Source of the DNA: Sphaerisporangium cinnabarinum
Lineage (GTDB): Bacteria > Actinomycetota > Actinomycetes > Actinomycetales > Cellulomonadaceae
Length of the DNA stretch: 41,103 nucleotides
NCBI GenBank assembly: GCA_003052455.1
Contig: QAPD01000030.1
Location: 1-41,103, forward strand
Direction: 5' to 3'
The stretch's first letter is position 1; every line of letters starts with the position of its first letter. Under the pieces are notes generated by a model. The model was given only the letters and a program-made list of their open reading frames with translations, searched no databases and was not told the DNA's origin. Made by a program: the position numbers and the translations under genes. This document shows, piece by piece, positions 16,884 to 25,769 of the stretch.

Positions 16884-18421
16884 TGGGGCTCGGGACCACG
16901 CGCGCGGTCGCGCTCGTCGGGCTCTCCGGTCACGTCGTCGAGGTGCAGGCCCACCTCGCGGCGTCCGTCCCCGGCTTCGTCCTCGTGGGGCTGCCGGACA
17001 CCGCCCTGAGCGAGTCGCGCGACCGTGTGCGCGCCGCGGTGACGTCCTCGGGCATCGCGTGGCCCCAGCGCAAGGTCACGATCAACCTCTCGCCGGCGGC
17101 GCTGCCCAAGTCCGGCACGGGCTTCGACGTCGCGATCGCCGTCGCGCTGCTCGCCGGTGCCCAGGTGCTGCCCGCAGGTGCGGCGGACGGCGTCGTGCAC
17201 CTGGGCGAGCTGGGTCTCGACGGCCGGCTCCAGCCCGTGCGCGGCGTCCTGCCGGCCGTGGCGGCCGCGGTCGCGGCCGGGTTCCCGGACGTCGTGGTGC
17301 CGGCGGCCGACGTGGCGGAGGCGCGCCTCGTGCCCGGTGCCCGGGTGGTCGGGGCGGCGAGCCTCGCGGACGTCGCGCGGCTCCACGGCGCGTCTCTCGA
17401 GGGCGCGGACGAGGTAGCGACGCCCGTCGTGGTCCCGCGGCCCGTCGTGCCCGTGGCCCGCCCCGGGGACCTCTCGGAGGTCGTCGGGCAGGACGAGGCG
17501 CGGCACGCGCTCGAGGTGGCCGCCGCGGGCGGCCACCACCTGCTCCTCGTCGGGGCGCCGGGCGCGGGCAAGACGATGCTCGCGTCGCGGCTCCCGGGGA
17601 TCCTGCCGGACCTCACGGAGAGCGAGGCGGTCGAGGTCACCGCCGTCCACTCGGTGGCCGGGGTGTTCGACCCCGGCGCGGGGCTGGTCCACCGCCCTCC
17701 CTACGAGGACCCGCACCACACCGCGACGCCCGCCGCCATCGTCGGCGGGGGCAGCGGCCTGCCGCGACCCGGGGCCGCGTCGCGCGCGCACCGGGGCGTG
17801 CTCTTCCTCGACGAGGCACCCGAGTTCGGCGCCCGCGTCCTCCAGACGCTGCGCCAGCCGCTCGAGCACGGCGAGCTCGTGATCCACCGGGCGGGCGGGA
17901 CGGCGCGCTACCCCGCGCGCTTCCAGCTCGTCCTCGCCGCCAACCCGTGCCCGTGCGGCCAGGGCGTCGGCAAGGGCCTCGAGTGCACGTGCTCGTCGGT
18001 GGCGCAGCGCCGGTACTTCGGGCGGCTCTCCGGGCCGCTCCTCGACCGCGTGGACGTGCAGGTCGAGGTCCGGCCGGTGACCCGGGTCGAGCGCGCGCGA
18101 GCAGCGGCCCCGGAGCCGAGCGCGGTCGTCGCGGCGCGCGTCACCGCGGCCCGGGAGGCGGCCGCGTCCCGGCTCGGCGGCACGCCGTGGCGCACCAACG
18201 GCGAGGTGCCCGGCACGTGGCTGCGCGAGCAGCTCGGCCCCGACGCCGGCCTCCTGGCCGACGTGGACCGCGCGCTCGACCGCGGCACCCTGAGCCTGCG
18301 TGGCGCGGACCGCGTCCTGCGCCTGGCCTGGACCGTCGCCGACCTGGCCGGGCGCGCCGCGCCCACCCGGGCGGACGTCGGGACCGGGCTCGCGCTGCGC
18401 ACCCGGGGCTACCGTGCCTGA
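16883..18421 (+). CDS. comM: ComM/YifB family Mg-chelatase-like AAA+ ATPase
   Basis: ComM-type AAA+ helicases promote branch migration during natural transformation; the actinobacterial role is less studied. The 512-residue protein starts MGLGTTRAVALVGLSGHVVEVQAHL (ChlI N-domain with GLPDTALSESRDRVRAA, TINLSPAALPKSGTGFDVAIA). The AAA+ core has Walker A GAPGAGKT and Walker B VLFLDEAPEF, then a Cys-rich NPCPCG...CTC motif. The C-terminal Mg_chelatase_C domain is LRGADRVLRLAWTVADLAGR. ATG 16883 overlaps the yraN stop. The comM end overlaps the dprA GTG by 8 bp. Confidence 0.95.
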   Translation: MGLGTTRAVALVGLSGHVVEVQAHLAASVPGFVLVGLPDTALSESRDRVRAAVTSSGIAWPQRKVTINLSPAALPKSGTGFDVAIAVALLAGAQVLPAGAADGVVHLGELGLDGRLQPVRGVLPAVAAAVAAGFPDVVVPAADVAEARLVPGARVVGAASLADVARLHGASLEGADEVATPVVVPRPVVPVARPGDLSEVVGQDEARHALEVAAAGGHHLLLVGAPGAGKTMLASRLPGILPDLTESEAVEVTAVHSVAGVFDPGAGLVHRPPYEDPHHTATPAAIVGGGSGLPRPGAASRAHRGVLFLDEAPEFGARVLQTLRQPLEHGELVIHRAGGTARYPARFQLVLAANPCPCGQGVGKGLECTCSSVAQRRYFGRLSGPLLDRVDVQVEVRPVTRVERARAAAPEPSAVVAARVTAAREAAASRLGGTPWRTNGEVPGTWLREQLGPDAGLLADVDRALDRGTLSLRGADRVLRLAWTVADLAGRAAPTRADVGTGLALRTRGYRA

Positions 18422-19820
18422 GCGCGGCTCGGGCACCGGGGACGGACGCCCGGTGTTCGACGTCCTCGACGAACGCCTCGCGCGCGCGGCGTGGTCGCGC
18501 ATCGCGGAACCGGGCGACCAGGTCGCGGTCGCGCTCGTCGACCAGCTCGGCGCCGGTCCCGCGCTCGAGTGGCTCCACGAGGCGGCCCGTGACCCGGCCG
18601 GTGCGCGCCGCGCGCTGGTCCGGCTCGCGGACGACGGCGCGCCTCCGGCCCGGGAAGGACCCACGAGCCTGCCTGCGGTCGATCCTGCTCCCGACGCGTG
18701 CGAGAACGGGACCGGCCCGGTGGCGCGCTCGACCGACCCGGGAGTGACCGCGCGCGACCCGGTGGGCCGGTCGACCGACGCACGCGTGGCGGAGCACGAC
18801 CCGCGCGCCCGGTCGGTGGCACGGCTCCTGCGCGCCGTCGGGCGGTGGGCGCCGCGCCTCGACGGGCTGGACCCCCGCCGTGAGCTGCGCGTGCTCGATC
18901 GCCTCGGCGGCACGTTCATCGTGCCGGGCGACGACCGGTGGCCGTCCGGCCTCGACGACCTCGGCCCCGTGCGCCCGCTCGCGCTGTGGGTGCGAGGGCG
19001 CGCGGGGGTGCAGGACCTCGCCGCGCGCTCGGTCGCGGTGGTCGGCGCCCGTGCCTGCACCGACTACGGCCGCCACGTGACGGGTGAGATCGCGGCGGGG
19101 CTCGTGGCGCGGGGCTTCACCGTCGTGTCCGGCGGCGCGTACGGGATCGACGCGGCGGCGCACCGGGCGGCGATCCTCTCCGGCGGACCGACGGTCGCGT
19201 TCCTCGCGGGCGGCGTGGACCGGTTCTACCCGGCCGGGAACGTCGAGCTGCTCCGCTCGGTCGTCGAGGCGGGCGGCGCGGTCGTCTCGGAGGTCCCGCC
19301 CGGGTCCGTCCCGAGCCGCGTGCGGTTCCTCCTGCGCAACCGGCTCATCGCGGCGTTCGCGAACGCGACGGTCGTCGTCGAGGCGGCCTGGCGCTCGGGC
19401 TCGCTCAGCACGGCGTCGCGCGCCGCGGAGCTCTCGCGGCCGGTGGGTGCCGTGCCCGGGCCCGTGACGTCGATGGCGTCGACCGGGTGCCACCGGCTGC
19501 TGCGCGACGGCGTGGCGGTGTGCGTCACCGACGTGGACGAGGTCGTCGAGCTCGCGGGCGACCTCGCGCGGGACGCGGCACCGGCCGCACCCGCACCGAG
19601 CTCGTGGCGTGCGGCGCACTCCGCCCCGTACGACGACCTGGACCCTGTCGAGACACGTACCTGGGACGCGCTCCCGCTGCGCGCCGGAGCCACGACCGAG
19701 GCGATGGCTCGTGCCGCCGGTCTTGCCCTGGCGGACGTGGTCGGTGCGCTGGGGAGGCTCGAGGCCCGCGGCCTCGCCGAGCGGGCGCCTGTCGGCTGGC
19801 GGCGGGTGCGTGAGGCATGA
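18414..19820 (+). CDS. dprA: DNA-processing protein DprA
   Basis: DprA loads RecA on incoming single-stranded DNA. The 468-residue protein has an N-terminal SAM-like region (LARAAWSRIAEPGDQVAVALVDQLGAGPAL), then the Rossmann fold: VAVVGARACTDYGRHVTGEI, VVSGGAYGIDAAAHRAA, FLAGGVDRFYPAGN, SEVPPGSVPSRVRFLLRNRLIAAF, VVVEAAWRSGSLSTA. A C-terminal winged-helix region (GATTEAMARAAGLALADVVGALGRLE) ends it. Between the N region and Rossmann core, residues ~85-135 form a disordered linker with an imperfect internal repeat (VARSTDPGVTARDP / VGRSTDARVAEHDP). GTG 18414 starts inside the end of comM (8-bp overlap). Confidence 0.94.
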   Translation: MPERGSGTGDGRPVFDVLDERLARAAWSRIAEPGDQVAVALVDQLGAGPALEWLHEAARDPAGARRALVRLADDGAPPAREGPTSLPAVDPAPDACENGTGPVARSTDPGVTARDPVGRSTDARVAEHDPRARSVARLLRAVGRWAPRLDGLDPRRELRVLDRLGGTFIVPGDDRWPSGLDDLGPVRPLALWVRGRAGVQDLAARSVAVVGARACTDYGRHVTGEIAAGLVARGFTVVSGGAYGIDAAAHRAAILSGGPTVAFLAGGVDRFYPAGNVELLRSVVEAGGAVVSEVPPGSVPSRVRFLLRNRLIAAFANATVVVEAAWRSGSLSTASRAAELSRPVGAVPGPVTSMASTGCHRLLRDGVAVCVTDVDEVVELAGDLARDAAPAAPAPSSWRAAHSAPYDDLDPVETRTWDALPLRAGATTEAMARAAGLALADVVGALGRLEARGLAERAPVGWRRVREA

Positions 19821-19988
19821 GCCGCGCGCCTCGCTCCGCGTGCCCCGCGCCGCCTCGTGCCTCGCGCCGCGCGGCGCCTCGCGCGCAGCCTGCCGTTGGC
19901 GGTGAGCCGTGAGCCACGGGTGATGAGCAGTGCACGGTGAGCGGAGCGCCTCCGCGGGCCCGGGCCCGCCGCGCGCGAGACTGGGGGA
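19821..19988 (+). other. dprA-xerC intergenic spacer
   Basis: This 168-bp spacer is made of repeated GCCTCG/CGCGCC tracts (19831-19890) and several GGTGAGC/GATGAGC words (19900-19950). I see no gene or stable hairpin. The last 12 bases hold GAGACT-N6, a leaderless -10 for xerC. Confidence 0.4.
19977..19982 (+). promoter_or_regulatory. Candidate -10 box GAGACT, leaderless xerC promoter
   Basis: GAGACT-N6-GTG(19989), identical in layout to the ftsY start region. Confidence 0.4.
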
Positions 19989-20963
19989 GTGACACGAGCC
20001 GACCCCTCCGAGGAACGTGCCGCGGACGAGCGCACCGCGGCACCCGGCGTCGCGCTGCCCGAGGCGATGCGTGCCGCGCTCGCGGACTTCGCGGTGCACC
20101 TCGAGGTGGCGCAGGGGACGTCGGCGCACACGGTCCGCGCCTACACCGGCGACGTCGAGTCGCTGCTGCGGCACGCCGTCCGCCACGGTGCGTCGGTGCC
20201 GCGTGACGTCGACCTCGCCGCGCTGCGTGCGTGGCTCACCACGCAGTCGGAGCGCGGGCTGGCCCGCGCGACCCTCGCCCGACGTGGTGCGGCGGCGCGG
20301 GCGTTCTTCGACTGGGCGCGGCGCACCGGACGCGTCGACTCCGACCCGGCGGCGCGGCTCGCGAGCCCGCGCGTGCCCCGCACCCTGCCGACCGTCCTCG
20401 CGGTCGACGCGGCGGCGCGCATGCTCGACGCCGCACGCGACTCCGCTGTCGCGGGCGGGCCGGCCCGGCTGCGCGAGTGGGCCGCCGTCGAGCTCCTCTA
20501 CGGGGCGGGGATCCGCGTCGGCGAGCTCGCGGGAGTCGACGTCGACGACGTGGACCTCGCGCAGCGCGTGGTGCGCGTGCTCGGGAAGGGCGACAAGGAG
20601 CGCGTCGTGCCGTTCGGCGTGCCGGCGGCGCGCGCGGTGACCCGCTGGCTCGACGTGGGGCGGCCCGCCCTCGTCACCGCGCGCTCGGGCCCCGCGCTCC
20701 TGCTGGGCGACCGCGGCGGACGCTGGGGGCAGCGGCAGGTCCGCGAGGCGGTGCACCGCCTCGCGGCGGCCGCGGGCGTCGACGACGTCGCTCCGCACGA
20801 CCTGCGGCACAGCGCCGCGACGCACCTCCTCGCGGGAGGCTCGGACCTGCGCAGCGTGCAGGAGATCCTCGGGCACTCCTCGCTCGCGACGACGCAGCGC
20901 TACACGCACGTGACCGCGGAGCGGCTGCGCAGCTCGTTCGAGCAGGCGTTCCCGCGCGCCTGA
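19989..20963 (+). CDS. xerC: Tyrosine recombinase XerC
   Basis: XerC, with XerD, resolves chromosome dimers at dif. The 324-residue protein has an N-terminal SAM-like core-binding domain (residues ~25-115: [28 protein letters not shown]). The catalytic domain has R176 ([12 protein letters not shown]), Lys in [12 protein letters not shown] (K200/K203), H270-x-x-R273 ([14 protein letters not shown]), H296 (LGHSSL) and nucleophile Y305 (TTQRYTHV). Its place after dprA in a core block argues for housekeeping XerC, not a phage integrase. A 73-bp tandem duplication begins at its 3' end, so a decayed second copy of its last codons follows the stop. Confidence 0.95.
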   Translation: MTRADPSEERAADERTAAPGVALPEAMRAALADFAVHLEVAQGTSAHTVRAYTGDVESLLRHAVRHGASVPRDVDLAALRAWLTTQSERGLARATLARRGAAARAFFDWARRTGRVDSDPAARLASPRVPRTLPTVLAVDAAARMLDAARDSAVAGGPARLREWAAVELLYGAGIRVGELAGVDVDDVDLAQRVVRVLGKGDKERVVPFGVPAARAVTRWLDVGRPALVTARSGPALLLGDRGGRWGQRQVREAVHRLAAAAGVDDVAPHDLRHSAATHLLAGGSDLRSVQEILGHSSLATTQRYTHVTAERLRSSFEQAFPRA

Positions 20964-21093
20964 GCGCGTCCTCGTCGGGCCCCGGTCGGCCGTCGCCGAG
21001 GGAGAGCGGAACGACCGGGGTTCCCGCGCGCGTGAGCGCGTCGTCGCGGACGGCCCGGTCAGCCCTCGCCGAGGGGCAGCAGCACGACCGGGG
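20948..21093 (+). repeat. Tandem ~73-bp direct repeat at the xerC/M23 convergent junction
   Basis: Unit 1 (20948-21020) and unit 2 (21021-21093) are roughly 80 percent identical with one 1-nt indel. Each begins TTCCCGCGCGC and ends ACGACCGGGG. Unit 1 carries the last codons of xerC. Unit 2 carries the last codons of the oppositely oriented M23 gene (stop at 21059-21061). Confidence 0.75.
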
Positions 21094-21844
21094 GGCGGTC
21101 GCCGAGGAGAGCCAGCGGGTCGAGGTAGCGCTCGCCGCGCCGCACGCCCCAGTGCACGCACGTGGCGGCGCAGTGGCTCCCCGGGGCGCTCTCCGCGGGC
21201 TGCACGGTGCCGAGCGCGGAGCCGGGCGCGACGCGCTCGCCGCGCCCGACGGACGCCGTCACCGGCTCGAGCGAGGTGCGCAGGCCGTCGTCGTGCAGGA
21301 TCACGACCACGTCGCGGCCCGCCACGGGCCCGGCGAACGACACCACGCCGGGCGCAGGGGAGCGGACGGTCTCGGCGGGGCCGGCCGCGAGGTCGACGCC
21401 GCGGTGTCCTGGCAGCCAGTCGTGCTCGGGCGGGTCGAACGGTGCGAGCACGCCCAGGTCGGCGACGTCCCGGTCGAGCGGGGGGACCCACCCGGTCGAG
21501 GCGGCTCCCTGGCCGACGTCGGGAGTTGTCGCCGCCCCGGCGACGGGCGTGCCGAGGGCGACGAGCACGCCGAGCGCCAGGACAGCCCCCCGGAGCCGGG
21601 CACGACGTCGGGTGGCGCGGCCGGGCGGGAGGCCGACCGGGCGGCCCTGCGGGCGCCCGGCGCCACCGCCCCGCGGCCGAGCGGGCGGACGCGCGGGGAG
21701 ACGGCCGGACGCGCGGTCGGACCGTCCGTCGGCGGCACGGACCGCCCGTCGAGCGCACGAGCGGGCGGACAGGGCACGGGCGTGGTCGACGGTCACGGCG
21801 CCAGCGTGCCGGAGGAACGCGAGCAGGCACGGGCGCGGCGGCAT
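21059..21844 (-). CDS. M23-family (LytM-type) metallopeptidase, probably secreted
   Basis: A cell-wall endopeptidase-like protein of up to 261 residues. A hydrophobic export segment ([22 protein letters not shown], residues ~84-105) is followed by the LytM core. The core contains [21 protein letters not shown] (first zinc ligands H and D), [23 protein letters not shown] and [15 protein letters not shown], where the last zinc His lies in HWG instead of the classical HxH. Start is uncertain: ATG 21844 or GTG 21796 leave 60-80 Arg/Ala/Pro-rich residues before the export segment, and neither has a Shine-Dalgarno. An M23 gene opposite rpsB, beside xerC, is also found in mycobacteria (Rv2891). Confidence 0.82.
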   Translation of the reverse strand: MPPRPCLLAFLRHAGAVTVDHARALSARSCARRAVRAADGRSDRASGRLPARPPARPRGGGAGRPQGRPVGLPPGRATRRRARLRGAVLALGVLVALGTPVAGAATTPDVGQGAASTGWVPPLDRDVADLGVLAPFDPPEHDWLPGHRGVDLAAGPAETVRSPAPGVVSFAGPVAGRDVVVILHDDGLRTSLEPVTASVGRGERVAPGSALGTVQPAESAPGSHCAATCVHWGVRRGERYLDPLALLGDRPPVVLLPLGEG

Positions 21845-21909
21845 CGGCTGTGGACGAGCGGTCCGCGCGAGCGCGCGCGACGGCGGCTGTGGTCGGCCCT
21901 GCCGTCGGG

Positions 21910-21915
21910 TAGACT
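21910..21915 (+). promoter_or_regulatory. Candidate -10 box TAGACT for rpsB
   Basis: TAGACT, the same hexamer as before ylxR, predicts a start near 21922 and hence a ~307-nt leader. The -35 is poor (TGTGGT at 21888-21893, 16-bp spacer). Confidence 0.5.
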
Positions 21916-21921
21916 TGCCGC

Positions 21922-22228
21922 TGCGACCGGCGCGTTCGCCGTGCCCGGCCCGAGGGAACTACCTCGGCCGAGGACGGAGCCGGTCGACTTCGCGCGTCAC
22001 GTCCTCGCCCTCGTCTCCCGGTCCGTCCGGGTCCGGGCGGGGCCGCGTCCGGCGTCGGTCCTGCTCGCACCGTCCACGGTGCGCCGCAGGCGTCGGCACG
22101 GGTGGCGCCAGGGGTGCGACCACCAGGGTCGTCACCGACAACCGCACCGCGGCCCGTCCCACGGGAGGGGCCGCCAGAAGCGTGCGCGCACCGGGTGGAT
22201 CCCGGGCCGCACGGCGAAAGGACGTGTC
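21922..22228 (+). promoter_or_regulatory. Long rpsB leader (no gene)
   Basis: The M23-rpsB gap (21845-22228) holds no convincing gene. The transcribed part can form a 9-bp hairpin with a 1-nt bulge at 21946-21970 (6-nt loop) close to the predicted 5' end. Further GC-rich self-complementary stretches follow (for example CCCGG/CCGGG around 22017-22032). The ribosome-binding site AAAGGA is at 22217-22222. Leaders of this length commonly carry S2-dependent feedback control; that is inference here. Confidence 0.4.
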
Positions 22229-23212
22229 ATGGCCGTCGTGACCATGCGCCAGCTCCTCGAGAGCGGTGTCCACTTCGGGCACCAGACCCGCCGTTGGAAC
22301 CCGAAGATGAAGCGCTTCATCTTCACCGAGCGCAACGGCATCTACATCGTCGACCTCCAGCAGTCGCTGTCGTACATCGACCGCGCGTACGAGTTCGTCA
22401 AGGAGACCGTCGCGCACGGCGGCTCCATCCTCTTCGTCGGCACCAAGAAGCAGGCCCAGGAGCCCGTGGCCGAGCAGGCCGCGCGCGTCGGGATGCCCTA
22501 CGTGAACCACCGCTGGCTCGGCGGCATGCTCACCAACTTCACCACGGTGCACAAGCGTCTCCAGCGCCTCAAGGAGCTCGAGGAGATCGACTTCGACGAC
22601 GTCGCCGGCTCGGCGCTCACGAAGAAGGAGCTCCTCGTCCTGCGTCGCGAGAAGGACAAGCTCGCCCGCACGCTCGGCGGCATCCGCGACATGGCGAAGG
22701 TCCCCTCCGCCGTGTGGATCGTCGACACGAACAAGGAGCACCTCGCGGTCGACGAGGCGCGCAAGCTCCACATCCCGATCGTCGCGATCCTCGACACCAA
22801 CTGCGACCCCGACGTCGTGGACTACAAGATCCCGGGCAACGACGACGCGATCCGCTCCGTGACGCTGCTCACGCGTGTCATCGCGGACGCCGTCGCCGAG
22901 GGTCTGCTCCAGCGTCACTCGGGCCGCTCGGGCGCCGAGGCCGAGGCGGGCGCCTCCGCCGAGCCGCTGGCCGAGTGGGAGCGCGAGCTCCTCGCCGGCG
23001 CCGAGCAGCAGCTCGAGGCGGACGAGAAGGCCGCCGAGGCGAACGTCGAGGCCGCCGCGGCCGAGGGCGTGGCCGAGGCTGCCGCCGAGGTCGCCGCCGA
23101 GGAGCCGGGTGACGCCACCGCCGAGGTCGTCGAGGAGGCCGCCGCCGAGGCTGCCGTCGTCGCGGACGCCGAGGCCGTGGTCGCCGACGCCGAGGCCGAC
23201 GAGACCAAGTGA
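22229..23212 (+). CDS. rpsB: 30S ribosomal protein S2
   Basis: S2 joins the 30S late and is needed for S1 docking and initiation. The 327-residue protein starts [31 protein letters not shown]. It contains [48 protein letters not shown] and [16 protein letters not shown], and [11 protein letters not shown] closes the core near residue 220. The remaining ~90 residues are an acidic Ala/Glu tail with internal repeats ([18 protein letters not shown]), much longer than E. coli S2. The ATG follows AAAGGA by 6 nt. Open frame upstream of 22229 is leader, not protein. Confidence 0.97.
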   Translation: MAVVTMRQLLESGVHFGHQTRRWNPKMKRFIFTERNGIYIVDLQQSLSYIDRAYEFVKETVAHGGSILFVGTKKQAQEPVAEQAARVGMPYVNHRWLGGMLTNFTTVHKRLQRLKELEEIDFDDVAGSALTKKELLVLRREKDKLARTLGGIRDMAKVPSAVWIVDTNKEHLAVDEARKLHIPIVAILDTNCDPDVVDYKIPGNDDAIRSVTLLTRVIADAVAEGLLQRHSGRSGAEAEAGASAEPLAEWERELLAGAEQQLEADEKAAEANVEAAAAEGVAEAAAEVAAEEPGDATAEVVEEAAAEAAVVADAEAVVADAEADETK

Positions 23213-23218
23213 CGTCCC

Positions 23219-23250
23219 GGGGTGCGCGACGGACGACCGTCGCGCACCCC
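23219..23250 (+). terminator. Perfect 14-bp stem-loop between rpsB and tsf
   Basis: Bases 23219-23232 pair exactly with 23237-23250 around a 4-nt loop, 7 nt after the rpsB stop. Without a T run it may only partially terminate and so set the S2/EF-Ts ratio. Confidence 0.65.
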
Positions 23251-23345
23251 GTGCCGTACCACCGGCGTACCGGGCACCGACGCGGTGCCGCCAGCACGTC
23301 GCTTGTGACGAAGTACCCGTGACGAACCACGAGTGAGGAACCACC

Positions 23346-24185
23346 ATGGCGAACTACACCGCCGCTGACATCAAGGCCCTGCGCGAGCGCACCGGCGCCG
23401 GCATGCTCGACGTCAAGAAGGCTCTCGACGAGGCGGGCGGCGACGCGGACAAGGCGCTCGAGATCATCCGTGTCAAGGGTCTGAAGGGCGTCGCCAAGCG
23501 CGAGGGCCGCTCGACCTCCGAGGGCCTCGTCGCCGTCGACATCCGCGACACCGAGGGTGGCCAGGTCGCGACGCTCATCGAGCTGAACTCCGAGACGGAC
23601 TTCGTCGCGAAGAACGACACGTTCATCTCCCTCGCGGACCGCGTGCTCAAGGCCGCGGCCGAGGCCGGTGCGCGCGACGCGGACGCGGCGCTCGCCGCGG
23701 ACGCGGACGGCGAGACCGTCCAGCAGGTCATCGACAACCAGGCCGCGACGCTCGGCGAGAAGATCGTCCTGCGCCGTGTGACCCGCGTCGCGGGCGAGCG
23801 CGTCACCGCGTACCTGCACCGCACCGCGCGCGACCTGCCGCCGTCGATCGGCGTCGTCGTCGCCACGGACGCCGCGGGCGAGGCCGTCGCGAAGGACGTC
23901 GCGCAGCACGTCGCCGCGATGTCGCCGACCTACCTCTCGCGCGACGAGGTCCCGGCCGAGACGGTCGAGAACGAGCGCCGCATCGCCGAGGAGACCTCGC
24001 GCAACGAGGGCAAGCCGGAGGCCGCGCTGCCGAAGATCGTCGAGGGTCGTCTCAACGGCTTCTTCAAGGACGTCGTCCTCGTCGACCAGCCGCTCGCGAA
24101 GGACCCGAAGAAGACGGTCGGCCAGGTCGTCTCCGAGGCCGGCGGCACCATCACGGAGTTCGTGCGCTACCGCGTCGGCGCCTGA
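23346..24185 (+). CDS. tsf: Elongation factor Ts
   Basis: EF-Ts is the nucleotide exchange factor of EF-Tu. The 279-residue protein begins [32 protein letters not shown] (UBA-like N-domain). It has the exchange motif [14 protein letters not shown] and two dimerisation subdomains ending [24 protein letters not shown]. The start is ATG 23346. It follows rpsB as in nearly all bacteria, separated by a strong hairpin. Codon use is highly biased to C/G-ending codons, as expected of an abundant protein. Confidence 0.97.
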   Translation: MANYTAADIKALRERTGAGMLDVKKALDEAGGDADKALEIIRVKGLKGVAKREGRSTSEGLVAVDIRDTEGGQVATLIELNSETDFVAKNDTFISLADRVLKAAAEAGARDADAALAADADGETVQQVIDNQAATLGEKIVLRRVTRVAGERVTAYLHRTARDLPPSIGVVVATDAAGEAVAKDVAQHVAAMSPTYLSRDEVPAETVENERRIAEETSRNEGKPEAALPKIVEGRLNGFFKDVVLVDQPLAKDPKKTVGQVVSEAGGTITEFVRYRVGA

Positions 24186-24192
24186 CGCCCCC

Positions 24193-24260
24193 GTCGGCCC
24201 GGCCCCGTCGTCTCGTGGACGGCGGGTCCGGGCCGACCGCGCACCCGGGCCCGGCCCGGG
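24193..24260 (+). terminator. Two stem-loops after tsf
   Basis: The first joins 24193-24202 to 24228-24237 (10 bp perfect) with an inner 5-bp helix (CCGTC/GACGG). The second is 24244-24250 with 24254-24260 (7 bp, tight loop). Together they probably terminate the rpsB-tsf transcript. The pyrH leader follows. Confidence 0.6.
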
Positions 24261-24348
24261 CGCGCGACGACCGCCGACGTGCCGCACCATCAGGTGGACG
24301 ACGGCGGAGCAGGACCACCCCGCCCCACCGGGCCAGGACGAAGGACAG

Positions 24349-25104
24349 GTGTCGACAGTGACGGCAGGCGAGCAGACCGAGCCCCGGACGGGGACCGAGC
24401 ACCGGCGGGTGCTCCTCAAGCTGTCGGGCGAGACGTTCGGCGGCGGGCAGATCGGCCTCGCGCCCGACGTCGTCCAGCGCGTCGCCCAGGAGATCGCGGC
24501 CGCGGTCGAGCAGGGCGTCCAGGTCGCCATCGTGGTCGGTGGCGGCAACTTCTTCCGCGGGGCGGAGCTCTCCCAGCGCGGGCTCGACCGCGCGCGTGCC
24601 GACTACATGGGCATGCTGGGCACGGTGATGAACTGCCTCGCGCTCCAGGACTTCCTCGAGCAGGCGGGGGTGAAGACGCGCGTGCAGACCGCCATCGCGA
24701 TGGGCCAGGTCGCCGAGCCGTACATCCCGCTGCGCGCGATCCGGCACCTCGAGAAGGGCCGCGTCGTCATCTTCGGCGCCGGTGCCGGGATGCCGTACTT
24801 CTCGACCGACACGGTCTCCGTGCAGCGCGCCCTCGAGACGCACTGCCAGGAGGTCCTCATGGGCAAGAACGGCGTGGACGGCGTCTACACGGCGGACCCG
24901 CGCACGGATCCCTCGGCCACCAAGCTCGACCACCTCACGTACACCGACGCGCTCGTCAACGACCTCGGGGTCATGGACGCGACGGCGCTGAGCCTGTGCC
25001 GGGACAACGACGTGCGCATGCGCGTGTTCGGCATGAGCGAGCCGGGGAACGTCACGCGCGCCCTGGTCGGCGAGAATATTGGCACACTGGTCACGACCGA
25101 CTGA
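24349..25104 (+). CDS. pyrH: Uridylate kinase
   Basis: PyrH phosphorylates UMP to UDP as a hexamer regulated by GTP/UTP. The 251-residue protein has [69 protein letters not shown] and [18 protein letters not shown], all amino-acid-kinase-fold UMPK motifs. Start is GTG 24349 or GTG 24358: AAGGA (24341-24345) lies 3 nt from the first and 12 nt from the second, so the choice is open. The end contains the rare codons AAT-ATT (25075-25080). It precedes frr as in most bacteria. Confidence 0.95.
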   Translation: MSTVTAGEQTEPRTGTEHRRVLLKLSGETFGGGQIGLAPDVVQRVAQEIAAAVEQGVQVAIVVGGGNFFRGAELSQRGLDRARADYMGMLGTVMNCLALQDFLEQAGVKTRVQTAIAMGQVAEPYIPLRAIRHLEKGRVVIFGAGAGMPYFSTDTVSVQRALETHCQEVLMGKNGVDGVYTADPRTDPSATKLDHLTYTDALVNDLGVMDATALSLCRDNDVRMRVFGMSEPGNVTRALVGENIGTLVTTD

Positions 25105-25179
25105 CACCGGTGCGACCAGGCCGGTGATCCCGGCCACGACCGCACGGACCGACCCACGACGAACGACGAAGGAGCACTG

Positions 25180-25737
25180 GTGATCGACGAGACCCTCCTC
25201 GAGGCCGAGGAGAAGATGGACAAGGCCGTCGAGGTGGCCAAGGAGGACTTCGCCGCGATCCGCACGGGCCGTGCGAACGCCGCGATGTTCAACAAGATCA
25301 CGGTCGACTACTACGGCGCCCCGACCCCGCTGCAGCAGCTCGCGTCCTTCACGGTGACCGAGGCGCGCACGATCCTCGTCTCCCCGTTCGACAAGAGCTC
25401 GATGACCGCGGTGGAGAAGGCGCTGCGCGACTCCGACCTCGGCGTGAACCCCTCGAACGACGGCAACGTCATCCGGGTCGTGCTGCCCGCCCTCACCGAG
25501 GAGCGCCGTCGTGACTTTGTGAAGCTCGCGAAGTCGAAGGCGGAGGACTCGCGCGTCGCGATCCGCAACGTCCGCCGTCGGGCGAAGGAGGAGCTGGACC
25601 GCATCGCGCGCGACGGCGAGGCCGGCGAGGACGAGGTCGGGCGCGCCGAGAAGGAGCTCGAGGGCCTCACGAAGACGCACGTCGACCAGGTCGACGCGCT
25701 GCTCGCGGGCAAGGAGAGCGAGCTGCTCGAGGTCTGA
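25180..25737 (+). CDS. frr: Ribosome recycling factor
   Basis: RRF splits post-termination ribosomes with EF-G. The 185-residue, mostly helical protein begins [37 protein letters not shown]. It contains [66 protein letters not shown] and the closing three-helix bundle with [21 protein letters not shown] (25168-25174) and GTG 25180 define the start. The pyrH-frr-cdsA order is conserved. Confidence 0.97.
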   Translation: MIDETLLEAEEKMDKAVEVAKEDFAAIRTGRANAAMFNKITVDYYGAPTPLQQLASFTVTEARTILVSPFDKSSMTAVEKALRDSDLGVNPSNDGNVIRVVLPALTEERRRDFVKLAKSKAEDSRVAIRNVRRRAKEELDRIARDGEAGEDEVGRAEKELEGLTKTHVDQVDALLAGKESELLEV

Positions 25738-25769
25738 GCACCTCGTTCGGCGAGCTCCTCCACGCACCG

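Noticed and set aside
17410-17421. CGAGGTAGCGAC in comM, similar to the ispG-upstream boxes
   Set aside because: Single copy inside conserved coding sequence. Other CTACCTCG hits (for example 12855 and 21120 region) encode Tyr-Leu and are explained by codon use.
19902-19940. 12-codon ORF and GTGA/ATGA words between dprA and xerC
   Set aside because: It superficially resembles the infB mini-ORF chain, but there are no repeated peptides, no regular coupling, and xerC appears leaderless downstream.
19989-20963. XerC as a phage or island integrase
   Set aside because: No att-like direct repeats, no tRNA, and conserved dprA-xerC-rpsB synteny; it is the housekeeping recombinase.
18141-22070. 1309-residue minus-strand open frame
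   Set aside because: It is a GC-rich shadow antisense to dprA, xerC and the rpsB leader: Arg/Pro/Ala composition, no domains, and the real plus-strand genes have clear catalytic motifs.
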